From Phycisphaerales bacterium (GTDB taxonomy: Bacteria; Planctomycetota; Phycisphaerae; Tepidisphaerales; Tepidisphaeraceae): DNA of 41,917 bases. The translations under genes and the position numbers were made by a program. How positions within the stretch are numbered: position 1 is the first letter of the stretch; each line of letters opens with the position of its first letter. The notes below the pieces were generated by a model. It was not told where the DNA came from. It did no database searches and saw only the letters and a list, made by a program, of their open reading frames with translations. The stretch spans positions 1 through 41,917 of the forward strand of contig JANYKD010000518.1 of assembly GCA_025361735.1 (NCBI GenBank), written 5' to 3'. Shown here piece by piece: positions 16,153-24,458 of the stretch.

Positions 16153-17976
16153 ATGATATACCGTCCCGACATTCCACTGCTGCTGGCGATTCTACTGGCC
16201 GCCTCCTGGCCGGCGCGCGCCGCCGACACCGAGGGCTGCCTGACCTGCCACCAATACCGTGGCCTGGCCCGGATCGATACGTCGGGTACGAAGATCCTCG
16301 ACTACTCGGTCGATCCGGCCTACTACGCGCATGGGCTCGGGCCGCACGCCCGGCTCAAGTGTACTGACTGTCATGTGCGCACCGAGGTTGAGGTCTTTCC
16401 CCATAAGCAACTGTCGGCCGTGAATTGCCTGAAGAGTTGCCACCTTTCCTCCCCTTCCCAGATCGAGGTTCGCTTCTCGCACGAACGCGTGTCGCACATG
16501 CTGACGGAATCGGTGCATAAGCCAGAGGTCCTGCGCAAAGCCAACACGCTGCTGGGCTCGCCGCTTTCCGATGCGCAGGCTCAATGCCTTCTGTGCCACG
16601 ATGAGCCCACGTTCCGCAAAACTCAGAGCTGGCTGGCTGAAGAGGAATCGGTTCAGCGCTGCAACACATGCCACGACGACGGCCTGCCCAAGGACACGAA
16701 GTTCGCGTTCTGGCATGTCTTCGCCCGCTCGGTGCAGGCCAGAAGCAGCCGAGACGTCGTCCGGGTCTGCGGGGCCTGCCACAGCAATCCGGCCATCCAG
16801 AAGGAATTCAAACTGTCCGATGCCGCAGCCAGCTATATCTTCAGCTTCCACGGCAAGGCGGTCATGCTCGGCTCCAAGACCGCGGCCAACTGCATCAACT
16901 GCCACGTCGGCGTCGGGCAGAACGTACATATGATGCTGTCCCAGAAGAATCCGGCCTCGCCGACCAGTCCACAGCGGGCGCCGGACACCTGCCGCACGGC
17001 CGACTGCCACCGTAGCGCCGGAGCGAAAATCAGCTCGGCCGCCATCCACCTGAACATCGCAACCACGCGCGGCATCGAAATGCTCATCGCCATCATCTTT
17101 GTCGGCATGATCATGTTTACGTTCGGACCGTCACTGATGCTGACGGCGCTGGAGCTGCTGCACTATGCCGTGGGCAAGCACGACCCGGATCACCATCACA
17201 ATGAGGACTTGGCGAAGAAACTCCTGGCCAACGAACAGGCCCGCAAGAAGCTCGTTCGATTCAGTCCGCACCAGCGCGTCCAGCACTGGTTCCTGGCGCT
17301 GTCGTTCGCCACGCTCTGCGTGACGGGTTTCCCGCTCAAGTTCGCCGACCGGCCGTGGGCAGCGTGGGTCATGGACCGGTTCGGTGGCCTGACGGTCGCC
17401 AGGACAACTCACCGCGTGGCCGGGGTCCTGCTGATCATCGGCTTCGTCTACCATCTGACGTATGTCATCTACATGCTCATACGGTCCAAGAAGAGGAAGG
17501 GCCAGAGCTGGCTGAAGACGATCATGTACGCCCCCATGTGCGTGAGCCCCGCGGACGGCAAGCACATGCTGCATCTGACGCTCTACCTGCTGTTTCTCCG
17601 CAAGACCAAGCCGTCGGCCGGGAAGTTCAGCGCCGAGGAGAAATTCGAATATTTCGGTGTCTTCTGGGGCACGTTCGTGCTGGGCACCACAGGCGCCCTG
17701 ATGTGGGCCAACGACTGGACCAGCCGCCACCTGCCCGGCAGCGCACTGACCATCTCCATGCTGCTGCATACGTTTGAGGCCTTCCTGGCCATGCTCCACG
17801 TCGGCATCGTGCATATGGCAACCGTGATCTTCAGCCCCGGTGTGTTCCCGGTCTCCAAAGCCATGTTCACCGGCGACACGCCGATCGAAGAACTGGCCGA
17901 AGGGCATTCCGCCATGCTCAAGGAAGTGGCCGTTGAAATGGGACTCGAAGGCGAAAAGGAGGCTGGCCATGTCTGA
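16153..17976 (+). CDS. CbcL-like inner-membrane cytochrome: multiheme c domain plus b-type domain
   Basis: The 607-residue protein follows AAGGAAAAGGC. Residues 1-24 form a signal sequence. The periplasmic part carries heme motifs at residues 29, 70, 145, 170, 206 and 247 (CXXCH), 92 (CLKSCH, CX3CH) and 280 (CRTADCH, CX4CH). From about residue 303 there are five predicted transmembrane helices (about 305-336, 373-393, 419-442, 498-519, 533-560) with histidines at 373, 378, 420, 434, 539, 549 and 554, typical of di-heme cytochrome b subunits of the hydrogenase/formate dehydrogenase/CbcL type. Geobacter CbcL has the same two-part design and passes electrons from menaquinol to periplasmic cytochromes. 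The same role is inferred here: the quinol dehydrogenase of the conduit. Confidence 0.87.
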   Translation: MIYRPDIPLLLAILLAASWPARAADTEGCLTCHQYRGLARIDTSGTKILDYSVDPAYYAHGLGPHARLKCTDCHVRTEVEVFPHKQLSAVNCLKSCHLSSPSQIEVRFSHERVSHMLTESVHKPEVLRKANTLLGSPLSDAQAQCLLCHDEPTFRKTQSWLAEEESVQRCNTCHDDGLPKDTKFAFWHVFARSVQARSSRDVVRVCGACHSNPAIQKEFKLSDAAASYIFSFHGKAVMLGSKTAANCINCHVGVGQNVHMMLSQKNPASPTSPQRAPDTCRTADCHRSAGAKISSAAIHLNIATTRGIEMLIAIIFVGMIMFTFGPSLMLTALELLHYAVGKHDPDHHHNEDLAKKLLANEQARKKLVRFSPHQRVQHWFLALSFATLCVTGFPLKFADRPWAAWVMDRFGGLTVARTTHRVAGVLLIIGFVYHLTYVIYMLIRSKKRKGQSWLKTIMYAPMCVSPADGKHMLHLTLYLLFLRKTKPSAGKFSAEEKFEYFGVFWGTFVLGTTGALMWANDWTSRHLPGSALTISMLLHTFEAFLAMLHVGIVHMATVIFSPGVFPVSKAMFTGDTPIEELAEGHSAMLKEVAVEMGLEGEKEAGHV

Positions 17977-19039
17977 CCCCATCCGCCGCCGTCGGTTCCA
18001 CCCGCTGAATATCCTTCGCTTCCTCGGAAGATCCTTCACGAGGGTCTACGCGCTGGCACTGATGCTGGTACTCTGCTACACGGGCTATCTCGCGGTGACA
18101 TACCTTATGGACATCATCGTGCGTCCAGTCCAGTTGCCCAAACCGATGCTCGAATGGCAGGCCAGGACCGATGTCGCCTCGCTGCGGGAGGCGAGTTCTC
18201 CCGGAGTCTCTTCGCAGGCCGCCCGGGCACCCATGGCCCACTATCACCGCATCGAAACCTGGTTCCAGACCGATGCGGGCAATGGCTGCACGGCCGCCGG
18301 TTGCCACGAGCCGCTGCCGCACGGGAAGAAGATGAAGGTGCCCGCGTTCGCCAACTTCCACATGGCGTTCCTCGAATGCCAGGCGTGCCACGCCGATCCG
18401 GCGACCAGGCCGGTGAAGATGGCCTGGATGAACATCCAGAGCGCCAAGCAACAGGATGTGCCGGCCATCCTGCAACTTATCAAGCTGCTCGACGAAAAGG
18501 CCGAGGCCATCGAAAAGAACCCGGCCAGCGTGCAAGGTCAGATCGCTTCGTTACTCAAGGCGTTGCTCGCCGCGCGCGGGCCGGAACGCATGCTTGAGGA
18601 TTTGCTCATTCAGATCGAAACGCTTGAGCCGGGCAGCCCCGTCTGGCGAATGACCGTGCGGAGGTTGTCCGACGAACTGCCCACATATGCCCGTGGCGAA
18701 TACGGGGCCAAGCTCATCCCGCAAGCCGCGATCCCGGGCTATGCCGCGACCAATGACCAGATGAAACGACTGGCGAAACAGTACGCCGACACGAAGGACA
18801 GTAGCCAACGAAAAGCCATGGAAGACAAGGCGCACGCCGGCATCATCAAACATCCCACAGGCTGCGTGATGTGCCATTCTGATTCGCCGGGACTCATCGA
18901 TTACACTGTGGTCGGTTATCTTCCCTCGCGTGCCAAGGAACTGCACGACCTGCCGCTGGCCAAGCGCATGCAGGGCGTTCTTGAGGGGAAGCCGCCATTT
19001 TACCTGCCCAAACCCATGGGAGGTTCCGATGAGAAATAG
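17969..19039 (+). CDS. Membrane-anchored triheme c-type cytochrome
   Basis: The ATG at 17969 overlaps the CbcL-like stop by eight bases and follows GGAGG, so translation is coupled. The 356-residue protein has a basic start (MSDPIRRRRFHP) and one transmembrane helix at about residues 26-48, giving a periplasmic body. Heme motifs are CTAAGCH near residue 107 (CX4CH), CQACH near 137 and CVMCH near 307. The long helical region between the second and third motifs has no heme. Overlap with the CbcL-like gene suggests the two form a complex, this subunit being an anchor or electron acceptor. I do not recognise a named family. Confidence 0.82.
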   Translation: MSDPIRRRRFHPLNILRFLGRSFTRVYALALMLVLCYTGYLAVTYLMDIIVRPVQLPKPMLEWQARTDVASLREASSPGVSSQAARAPMAHYHRIETWFQTDAGNGCTAAGCHEPLPHGKKMKVPAFANFHMAFLECQACHADPATRPVKMAWMNIQSAKQQDVPAILQLIKLLDEKAEAIEKNPASVQGQIASLLKALLAARGPERMLEDLLIQIETLEPGSPVWRMTVRRLSDELPTYARGEYGAKLIPQAAIPGYAATNDQMKRLAKQYADTKDSSQRKAMEDKAHAGIIKHPTGCVMCHSDSPGLIDYTVVGYLPSRAKELHDLPLAKRMQGVLEGKPPFYLPKPMGGSDEK

Positions 19040-19970
19040 AATAGCGCTGCACATGTTTCTGGCGTTGGTTCTCCCGGCCGTGTTGGCTGCGGCGCCGATT
19101 CCGCCTGACAAGACCATTATCGCCAAGGTCGAAACGCACATCGAGATGCCGGCCGGCCAGCCGCCGATGCACATGCCCAATGCGGTGGCGGTCGATTCGC
19201 ATGGCTCGGTCTTCGTATCGGACGGAGCCAACAATCGCATCGTGCGCTTCGGACCCAGGGGCGAGTTCAACAAGAGCATCGAGGGTGGATTCAACCAGCC
19301 GGACGGTATTTTCATCGACCGCTCGGACAAACTCTGGATCGCCGACGCAGGCAATCACCGCATCGTCTGCACCGACAGCGACGGGAAGTTTCTGGAGAAG
19401 ATCGACCTGCCCGCCAACAAGGATAAGCCGGCCAAGCCCACCGACGTATTGCTGACCCCCGACGGCTCGCGCATGTATGTGGTCGATAACGACAATCACC
19501 GGATCCTCATCCGCGACGCCAAGGCCGGCACCTGGACGGTGATGGGCTCGGTTGGCAATGCGCTCGGCCAGTTCCAGTATCCCTTCATGATCGCCATCGG
19601 CGAGGAGAACTATGTCTATGTGACCGAGGCCGTGGGCGGCCGGGTGCAGATGCTCAGCCCGACCGACCGCTGGGCCGGCCAGATGTCGCGCTGGGGCGTG
19701 GAACTGGGACAGGTCTACCGACCCAAGGGCATCGCCACCAACGCCAAAGGACAGGTCTTCGTTTCCGACTCCACCTTGCGCGTGGTTCAGGTGTTCTCCA
19801 CCCGTGGTGTGCTGGACGGCATCCTCACCGATGATCTGCGTCAGCCCCTGCATTTCGAACATCCCATGGGCATGTGCTTCGACGCCTCGGGCAAGCTTTA
19901 TATCGTTGAATTGAAAGCCAATCGCGTGGCCGTGTTGAGCCTCCAAACCAAGGCGGGAGGGGCACCGTGA
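19029..19970 (+). CDS. Secreted NHL-repeat beta-propeller protein
   Basis: The ATG at 19029 lies inside the end of the triheme gene (11-base overlap), with GGGAGG upstream. The 313-residue product has a type I signal peptide (about 1-22), not a lipobox. Blades include PNAVAVDSHGSVFVSDGANN, DKLWIADAGNHRIVCTDSDG, DGSRMYVVDNDNHRILIRD, ENYVYVTEAVGGRVQMLS, KGQVFVSDSTLRVVQVFS and GKLYIVELKANRVAVLSL, giving six NHL blades. It is the third NHL propeller of the cluster and lies between the triheme and 24-heme genes. A scaffolding or docking role in the cytochrome assembly is inferred. Confidence 0.88.
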   Translation: MRNRIALHMFLALVLPAVLAAAPIPPDKTIIAKVETHIEMPAGQPPMHMPNAVAVDSHGSVFVSDGANNRIVRFGPRGEFNKSIEGGFNQPDGIFIDRSDKLWIADAGNHRIVCTDSDGKFLEKIDLPANKDKPAKPTDVLLTPDGSRMYVVDNDNHRILIRDAKAGTWTVMGSVGNALGQFQYPFMIAIGEENYVYVTEAVGGRVQMLSPTDRWAGQMSRWGVELGQVYRPKGIATNAKGQVFVSDSTLRVVQVFSTRGVLDGILTDDLRQPLHFEHPMGMCFDASGKLYIVELKANRVAVLSLQTKAGGAP

Positions 19971-22780
19971 GGAGTATGAGCGAGAAGGCACAAAAGCACG
20001 CAGGCACGAAAGCACGACATGGAACAGCCGACACTGCGCGCACCCGGACCTTCGTCGTCTCGCTTCTTCCCTTCGTGCCTCCGTGCCTCCGTGCCTTCGT
20101 GCCTCTGCTCTGTCTAATGCTCGCGCTCCCCGCCCAAGCGCAAGTCAACAGCGGCAAGGACTGCGCCGTCTGCCATCTCGATTGGGTTGACAGCTTCAAG
20201 CGACCGACGGCCATACTCCTGATGGATAAGCCCGAGAAATCGCAGGCCGCCGAGCCCGATATGTGTCTTGGCTGCCACGATGGTTCGGTCGCCGATTCAC
20301 GCCGACTCGTCTGGAAAGAACACAGCCATCGCACGGGTGTGGCTCCGTCGGCCGGCATGACCGTACCCAAGGAACTGCCCCTTCTCGACGGCAAACTCAC
20401 CTGCCGCACGTGTCACAGCGCCCACAATGCCGGGCAGACCAGTTCCCTCAAGGAAGCGTTCTTCCTCCGCACCGGCAACGAAACCGGTCAGCTCTGCAAA
20501 TCATGTCATACGGACAAAGCCAAGGGTCCGGCCGCGGGATCGCATCCGTTGGTCCAGATGAAGACGCCACTGCCGGCCTCTCTCAAGGCGGCAGGCGCGC
20601 GCGCCGGTGTCAACCAGGATCTTGTTGTCTGCCAGACCTGCCACGGCGCGCACGGGGGTGGCAAAGACCACCTGCTGCTCATGGCTAACAATTCCAGCCA
20701 GATCTGCACCACCTGCCACGAGCAGATGCGGCCGGCCATGTGGGATACCAATCCTGCACAATCACATCCTCAGAGCCCGGTCATTACCCAGGCGTACCAG
20801 ATTCAGGCCATCAAGGACATGAAGACCCAATTGGGCGAGGGCAACCGGCTCGTCTGCCTCTCGTGCCACAAAGTTCATGATGGACATGCCGGGCGTGCGA
20901 TGCTCGCGGACACGCTGCAGGACAGCGCGTTCTGCATTCGTTGCCACGAAGATCGGAAACCGATGTTCGGCACGGCCCACGACCTGCGTAAATCCGCGCC
21001 GGCCGAGCTGAACATCCAGAAGGAGACCACCGCTCAGTCCGGCCTTTGCGGCGCCTGTCATACTTTCCACAGCTACACGCGAACGCCCACGCCCCGTGAA
21101 GGCGACCCGCAGGGATTGTGTACGACCTGCCATTCCGATGGGCAGGTCGCGGCCAAGCATTCGGGCTCGCCCATGGCCCACAAGGCACTGCTCAAGCAGG
21201 ACAAACTGCCGGGCGACCTGAAGTTGGCGCTCTATCCCGCGCCAACGCCCGATTTCAAATCGCTCGCCTGCCAGACGTGCCACAACCCGCACGAGACAAA
21301 GCATCCCCATTTCCTCAGTCAGCCGCCCGAACAAATCTGCGCCAACTGTCACCAGGAACTTGCCCAGAAGCTGTCCAAACCACACGACTTCACGGACAAG
21401 AAAGACCTGAAGAACGCCAAGGGTTCCACGGTCGCCGACGCCGGCCGCTGCGGTTTCTGTCACACGATGCACCAGGCCAAAGGCCCGCGTATGTGGGCGG
21501 CGACGGACCAGCCATTCAAGACCGCCGATGATGCCTGCACGCAATGCCACTCGCTTCAAGGCATCGGCCACGACAAGCCGCTGGCGATGTTCAACCACCC
21601 CACCGGCCCGACGGCCACGCCCAAGGACGCCTCTGCCGATATGAAGCTGCCCCTCTACAACGCCAGCTTCACGCCCGATCGTGCCGGCGCGGTCGCGTGT
21701 GCTTCCTGCCACGACGTGCATGTCGGCGCCAAGCAATCCAAGTCACTCCTGCGCGCCACCTCGCCCTCGGCCCTCTGCATTCAGTGCCACAGCACGCAGG
21801 CGAAAATGGCCGGCAACGCCCACGACGTCAAGGTCTGCAAGAAGCCTTTCCCGCCCGACGCGGCCGTCAAGAACGACCTTTGTCTGTCGTGTCATCGCCC
21901 CCACAGCAATGACGAACAGAAGCAACGCTGGGCCACGACGCCGGCAGCCAACCAGACCGCGAAAGACGGGGTTTGCATCGGCTGTCACACGGCCGAGGCC
22001 TGGTCCAAGGTCCAGGTCGCCACGCAGTCCGGCCCGATGCTGCATTCCCAGAATTTCGTCCCCAGGCCCGATGTCCGAAAAGACCACGGCCTTCCGCTGA
22101 ACAAGTCGGCCACGCCCGATGCGACCGAGAAACTCATCTGTAAGACCTGCCACGATCCCCATTCACCTCCCGGCAAGACGGGCCTCCTGCGCATCGCCGC
22201 CAATCAATCGGCCACCGATCTCTGCGGCAAATGTCACGCTGAGGCGACCTATCTCCAGACCACGATGCACGACAAGGAACACGTCGCCAGATTCGTCACC
22301 ACTCAGCGCGGCTGTGCCCCCTGCCACTCCGTCCATGCAATCGAGGGTGAATCCCGCGACCTGCTCTGGGCCGCGAGGAAGGTTGCCGAAGCTCCCTCAC
22401 CCGCCGCGCAGCTTTGCCTTGGTTGTCACAACAACGCCAAGGACGGCGCCCCGCGTCCCACCTTCATCGAGCATCCCGTGACGACGCTGAAGGATCTGGC
22501 CAAGGCCACGACGCGCCCCAGCGTCATCATCGACCACTTCGGCAAGATCGACCGGATCAGTTGCGCCACCTGCCATATTCCCCACGGCCGTGACATGGGC
22601 GAAGCCGCCACCGCAGGCGCCAGCCGCAACCGCATCTCCGGCATCAAGGCCATGTTGCGTCCCAACATCGATCGTGAAGTCTGCGCCGCATGTCACGGCA
22701 TCGATGCCGCCCGACGCTACCTCTATTTCCACGACCCCGCTCGCCGCGCCAAGACGGAGAATCTCATCCAGTCGCCTTAG
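19967..22780 (+). CDS. 24-heme c-type cytochrome built from tetraheme repeats
   Basis: GTG at 19967 overlaps the upstream TGA (GTGA) and has GGGAGG five bases upstream; ATG at 19976 is a poorer choice. The 937-residue protein has a long N-region and a signal peptide ending near PAQAQ (about residue 59). Twenty-four CXXCH motifs begin at residues 66, 100, 146, 177, 222, 247, 297, 323, 361, 385, 435, 458, 495, 524, 578, 604, 639, 670, 725, 753, 783, 817, 866 and 906. Odd-numbered motifs from the third onward read CXXCHxxH, except the terminal pair arrangement; even-numbered ones do not. Motifs 7-22 fall into four tandem tetraheme modules of 138, 143, 147 and 141 residues, and motifs 3-6 form a fifth, looser one. 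It belongs to the doubled-CXXCH class and probably forms a long electron wire. Confidence 0.92.
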   Translation: MRSMSEKAQKHAGTKARHGTADTARTRTFVVSLLPFVPPCLRAFVPLLCLMLALPAQAQVNSGKDCAVCHLDWVDSFKRPTAILLMDKPEKSQAAEPDMCLGCHDGSVADSRRLVWKEHSHRTGVAPSAGMTVPKELPLLDGKLTCRTCHSAHNAGQTSSLKEAFFLRTGNETGQLCKSCHTDKAKGPAAGSHPLVQMKTPLPASLKAAGARAGVNQDLVVCQTCHGAHGGGKDHLLLMANNSSQICTTCHEQMRPAMWDTNPAQSHPQSPVITQAYQIQAIKDMKTQLGEGNRLVCLSCHKVHDGHAGRAMLADTLQDSAFCIRCHEDRKPMFGTAHDLRKSAPAELNIQKETTAQSGLCGACHTFHSYTRTPTPREGDPQGLCTTCHSDGQVAAKHSGSPMAHKALLKQDKLPGDLKLALYPAPTPDFKSLACQTCHNPHETKHPHFLSQPPEQICANCHQELAQKLSKPHDFTDKKDLKNAKGSTVADAGRCGFCHTMHQAKGPRMWAATDQPFKTADDACTQCHSLQGIGHDKPLAMFNHPTGPTATPKDASADMKLPLYNASFTPDRAGAVACASCHDVHVGAKQSKSLLRATSPSALCIQCHSTQAKMAGNAHDVKVCKKPFPPDAAVKNDLCLSCHRPHSNDEQKQRWATTPAANQTAKDGVCIGCHTAEAWSKVQVATQSGPMLHSQNFVPRPDVRKDHGLPLNKSATPDATEKLICKTCHDPHSPPGKTGLLRIAANQSATDLCGKCHAEATYLQTTMHDKEHVARFVTTQRGCAPCHSVHAIEGESRDLLWAARKVAEAPSPAAQLCLGCHNNAKDGAPRPTFIEHPVTTLKDLAKATTRPSVIIDHFGKIDRISCATCHIPHGRDMGEAATAGASRNRISGIKAMLRPNIDREVCAACHGIDAARRYLYFHDPARRAKTENLIQSP

Positions 22781-24177
22781 AGTTTTGAACCTTCTCCGTC
22801 CGCCTCGGCGCTTGGCCCCCCCTGCTCACCGACGTTCTTCGGTATGCTCAGCTCATCCATCTTCCGATAGAGGCTCGACATGCCGATGTCCAGTTGTTTG
22901 GCCGTTTCGGCCTTGTCGTAATTGTGCCGGCGCAGACTGCCAAGGATGTGTTGCCGCTCGAACTGCCGCAGGGCCTCTTTCAGCTCTTCACCGGTATCAT
23001 CGGCAATTCCCTGCGTGTTGAACGGCATGTCCTCGATGCTGATCTGCCGGCCTTCGGCGAAGATCACCGCGCGCTCGATCACGTTCTCCAGTTCGCGCAC
23101 ATTTCCCCGCCACTCGTGCCCGAGTATCGCCCGCATCGCGCCATTGGTGATGCCGAGGATCTGCTTGTTCAGCGCCCGGGTGTACTTGTCCACAAAATGT
23201 GACACCAGTAGCGGGATATCCTCCTTGCGATGCCGCAGCGGCGGCAGCAGCAGCTTCACGACATTGAGCCGGTACAGCAGATCCTCGCGGAACTCCCCTT
23301 TCTGTACCATCTGTTCCAGGTCACGGTTGGATGCGCCGATGATCCGCACATCGATCGGCCGCGGCTGCGTGTCGCCCACGGGCACCACGACCCGCTCCTC
23401 GATCACCCGCAGCAACGAACTCTGCACCGCGACCGGCAGCGCCGACAGCTCATCCAGAAACAGCGATCCGCCGTTGGCCGCCTCGAAGTACCCGACTTTG
23501 TCGCGAACCGCGCCGGTGAACGCCCCGCGGCGGTATCCGAACAGTTCCGACTCGATCAATGTCGCGGGAATTGCCCCGCAGTTCACGGCCACAAACGGCT
23601 TGCTCCGCGTGACGCCGTTGTAGTGAATCGCCCGGGCAAACAGTTCCTTGCCCGTGCCTGACTCCCCCACGACCAGCACATTGCTCTTCACGCTCGACAG
23701 TTTGCGAACCGTGCCGAACAGCTTCGCCATCGATGCGGAGGCACCCACGAGATTGTGGAATGTCGACTCCTCGGCCAGTTGCTCAGTAACCACCTGTTGT
23801 GTCCGCGAAAGTTCCTTGAACTCGATCGCCCGCCGCGCCTTGACCAGCACATCCTCAAACCGCACCGGCTTGAGCAGATAATCGTATGCCCCCGTCTTCA
23901 TCGCCGACACGGCGCTCTCCACCGTCCCATACGCGGTGATCAGGATCACCGGCGTCTCGGGAATCACCCGGTGCAGGTGCCCAAGCAATGTCAGCCCATC
24001 CATTTCCGGCATGCGGATGTCCGACAACACCAGATCCACCGGTTGCTTCAATACGTAGGCATACGCATCCTTTCCGTTTGACGCCTGAACAACCGCGAAC
24101 CCCTCATCCGTCAGCAGTTCCGCCAGGGATTGCCGCAGCACCTCTTCGTCTTCGACGATCAATATGGTCTTGCTCAT
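22777..24177 (-). CDS. NtrC-type sigma-54-dependent response regulator
   Basis: The ATG at 24175-24177 is chosen because MSKTILIVEDEE starts the receiver; the frame is open further upstream without homology. The 466-residue protein has a receiver domain (1-120; acidic pocket at 9-11, phospho-acceptor Asp53, Lys103), an AAA+ domain with Walker A GESGTGKE (171-178), GAFTGA (218-223) and Walker B GGSLFLDE (236-243), and a C-terminal Fis-type helix-turn-helix (DKAETAKQLDIGMSSLYRKM). The intact GAFTGA loop means it can activate sigma-54 RNA polymerase. Its stop overlaps that of the 24-heme gene (TTAG), so the two converge. No histidine kinase is encoded nearby. The cytochrome cluster is its likely target. 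Confidence 0.93.
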   Translation of the reverse strand: MSKTILIVEDEEVLRQSLAELLTDEGFAVVQASNGKDAYAYVLKQPVDLVLSDIRMPEMDGLTLLGHLHRVIPETPVILITAYGTVESAVSAMKTGAYDYLLKPVRFEDVLVKARRAIEFKELSRTQQVVTEQLAEESTFHNLVGASASMAKLFGTVRKLSSVKSNVLVVGESGTGKELFARAIHYNGVTRSKPFVAVNCGAIPATLIESELFGYRRGAFTGAVRDKVGYFEAANGGSLFLDELSALPVAVQSSLLRVIEERVVVPVGDTQPRPIDVRIIGASNRDLEQMVQKGEFREDLLYRLNVVKLLLPPLRHRKEDIPLLVSHFVDKYTRALNKQILGITNGAMRAILGHEWRGNVRELENVIERAVIFAEGRQISIEDMPFNTQGIADDTGEELKEALRQFERQHILGSLRRHNYDKAETAKQLDIGMSSLYRKMDELSIPKNVGEQGGPSAEADGEGSKL

Positions 24178-24458
24178 GATGTCTCTACCGCCAGTCCTTG
24201 CCCAATCATATCGCCTCCACCCGCCAACCGCACGGAATAGGCAGGGACATGTGGTGCCGACGGTGTCCTCAACGGCGGAAAGAAGAGCGGTTTCGGCCGC
24301 GGCAGGCCCGAGGACCATTCGGTTTACCAAGCGGCCGGAGAAAAGGGCGGCCGGTGCGCGGCAGGGCGACCTGCGCCGCAACGATCGGCTGCCGCTCGCA
24401 AGACGGCCGTTGCCCGCAGCAGGCATAGGGCGACGGCGTCATAGGCCATTGGAGTGCC

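Noticed and set aside
7001-22780. CRISPR or other spacer-repeat array suggested by the regular TGCCAC spacing
   Set aside because: The periodic TGYNNNNNTGYCAY signal is codon usage for CXXCH heme motifs inside open reading frames.
24178-24426. N-terminal extension of the response regulator
   Set aside because: The extra 83 residues are Arg/Ala-rich without homology, while the receiver domain begins exactly at the ATG at 24177.
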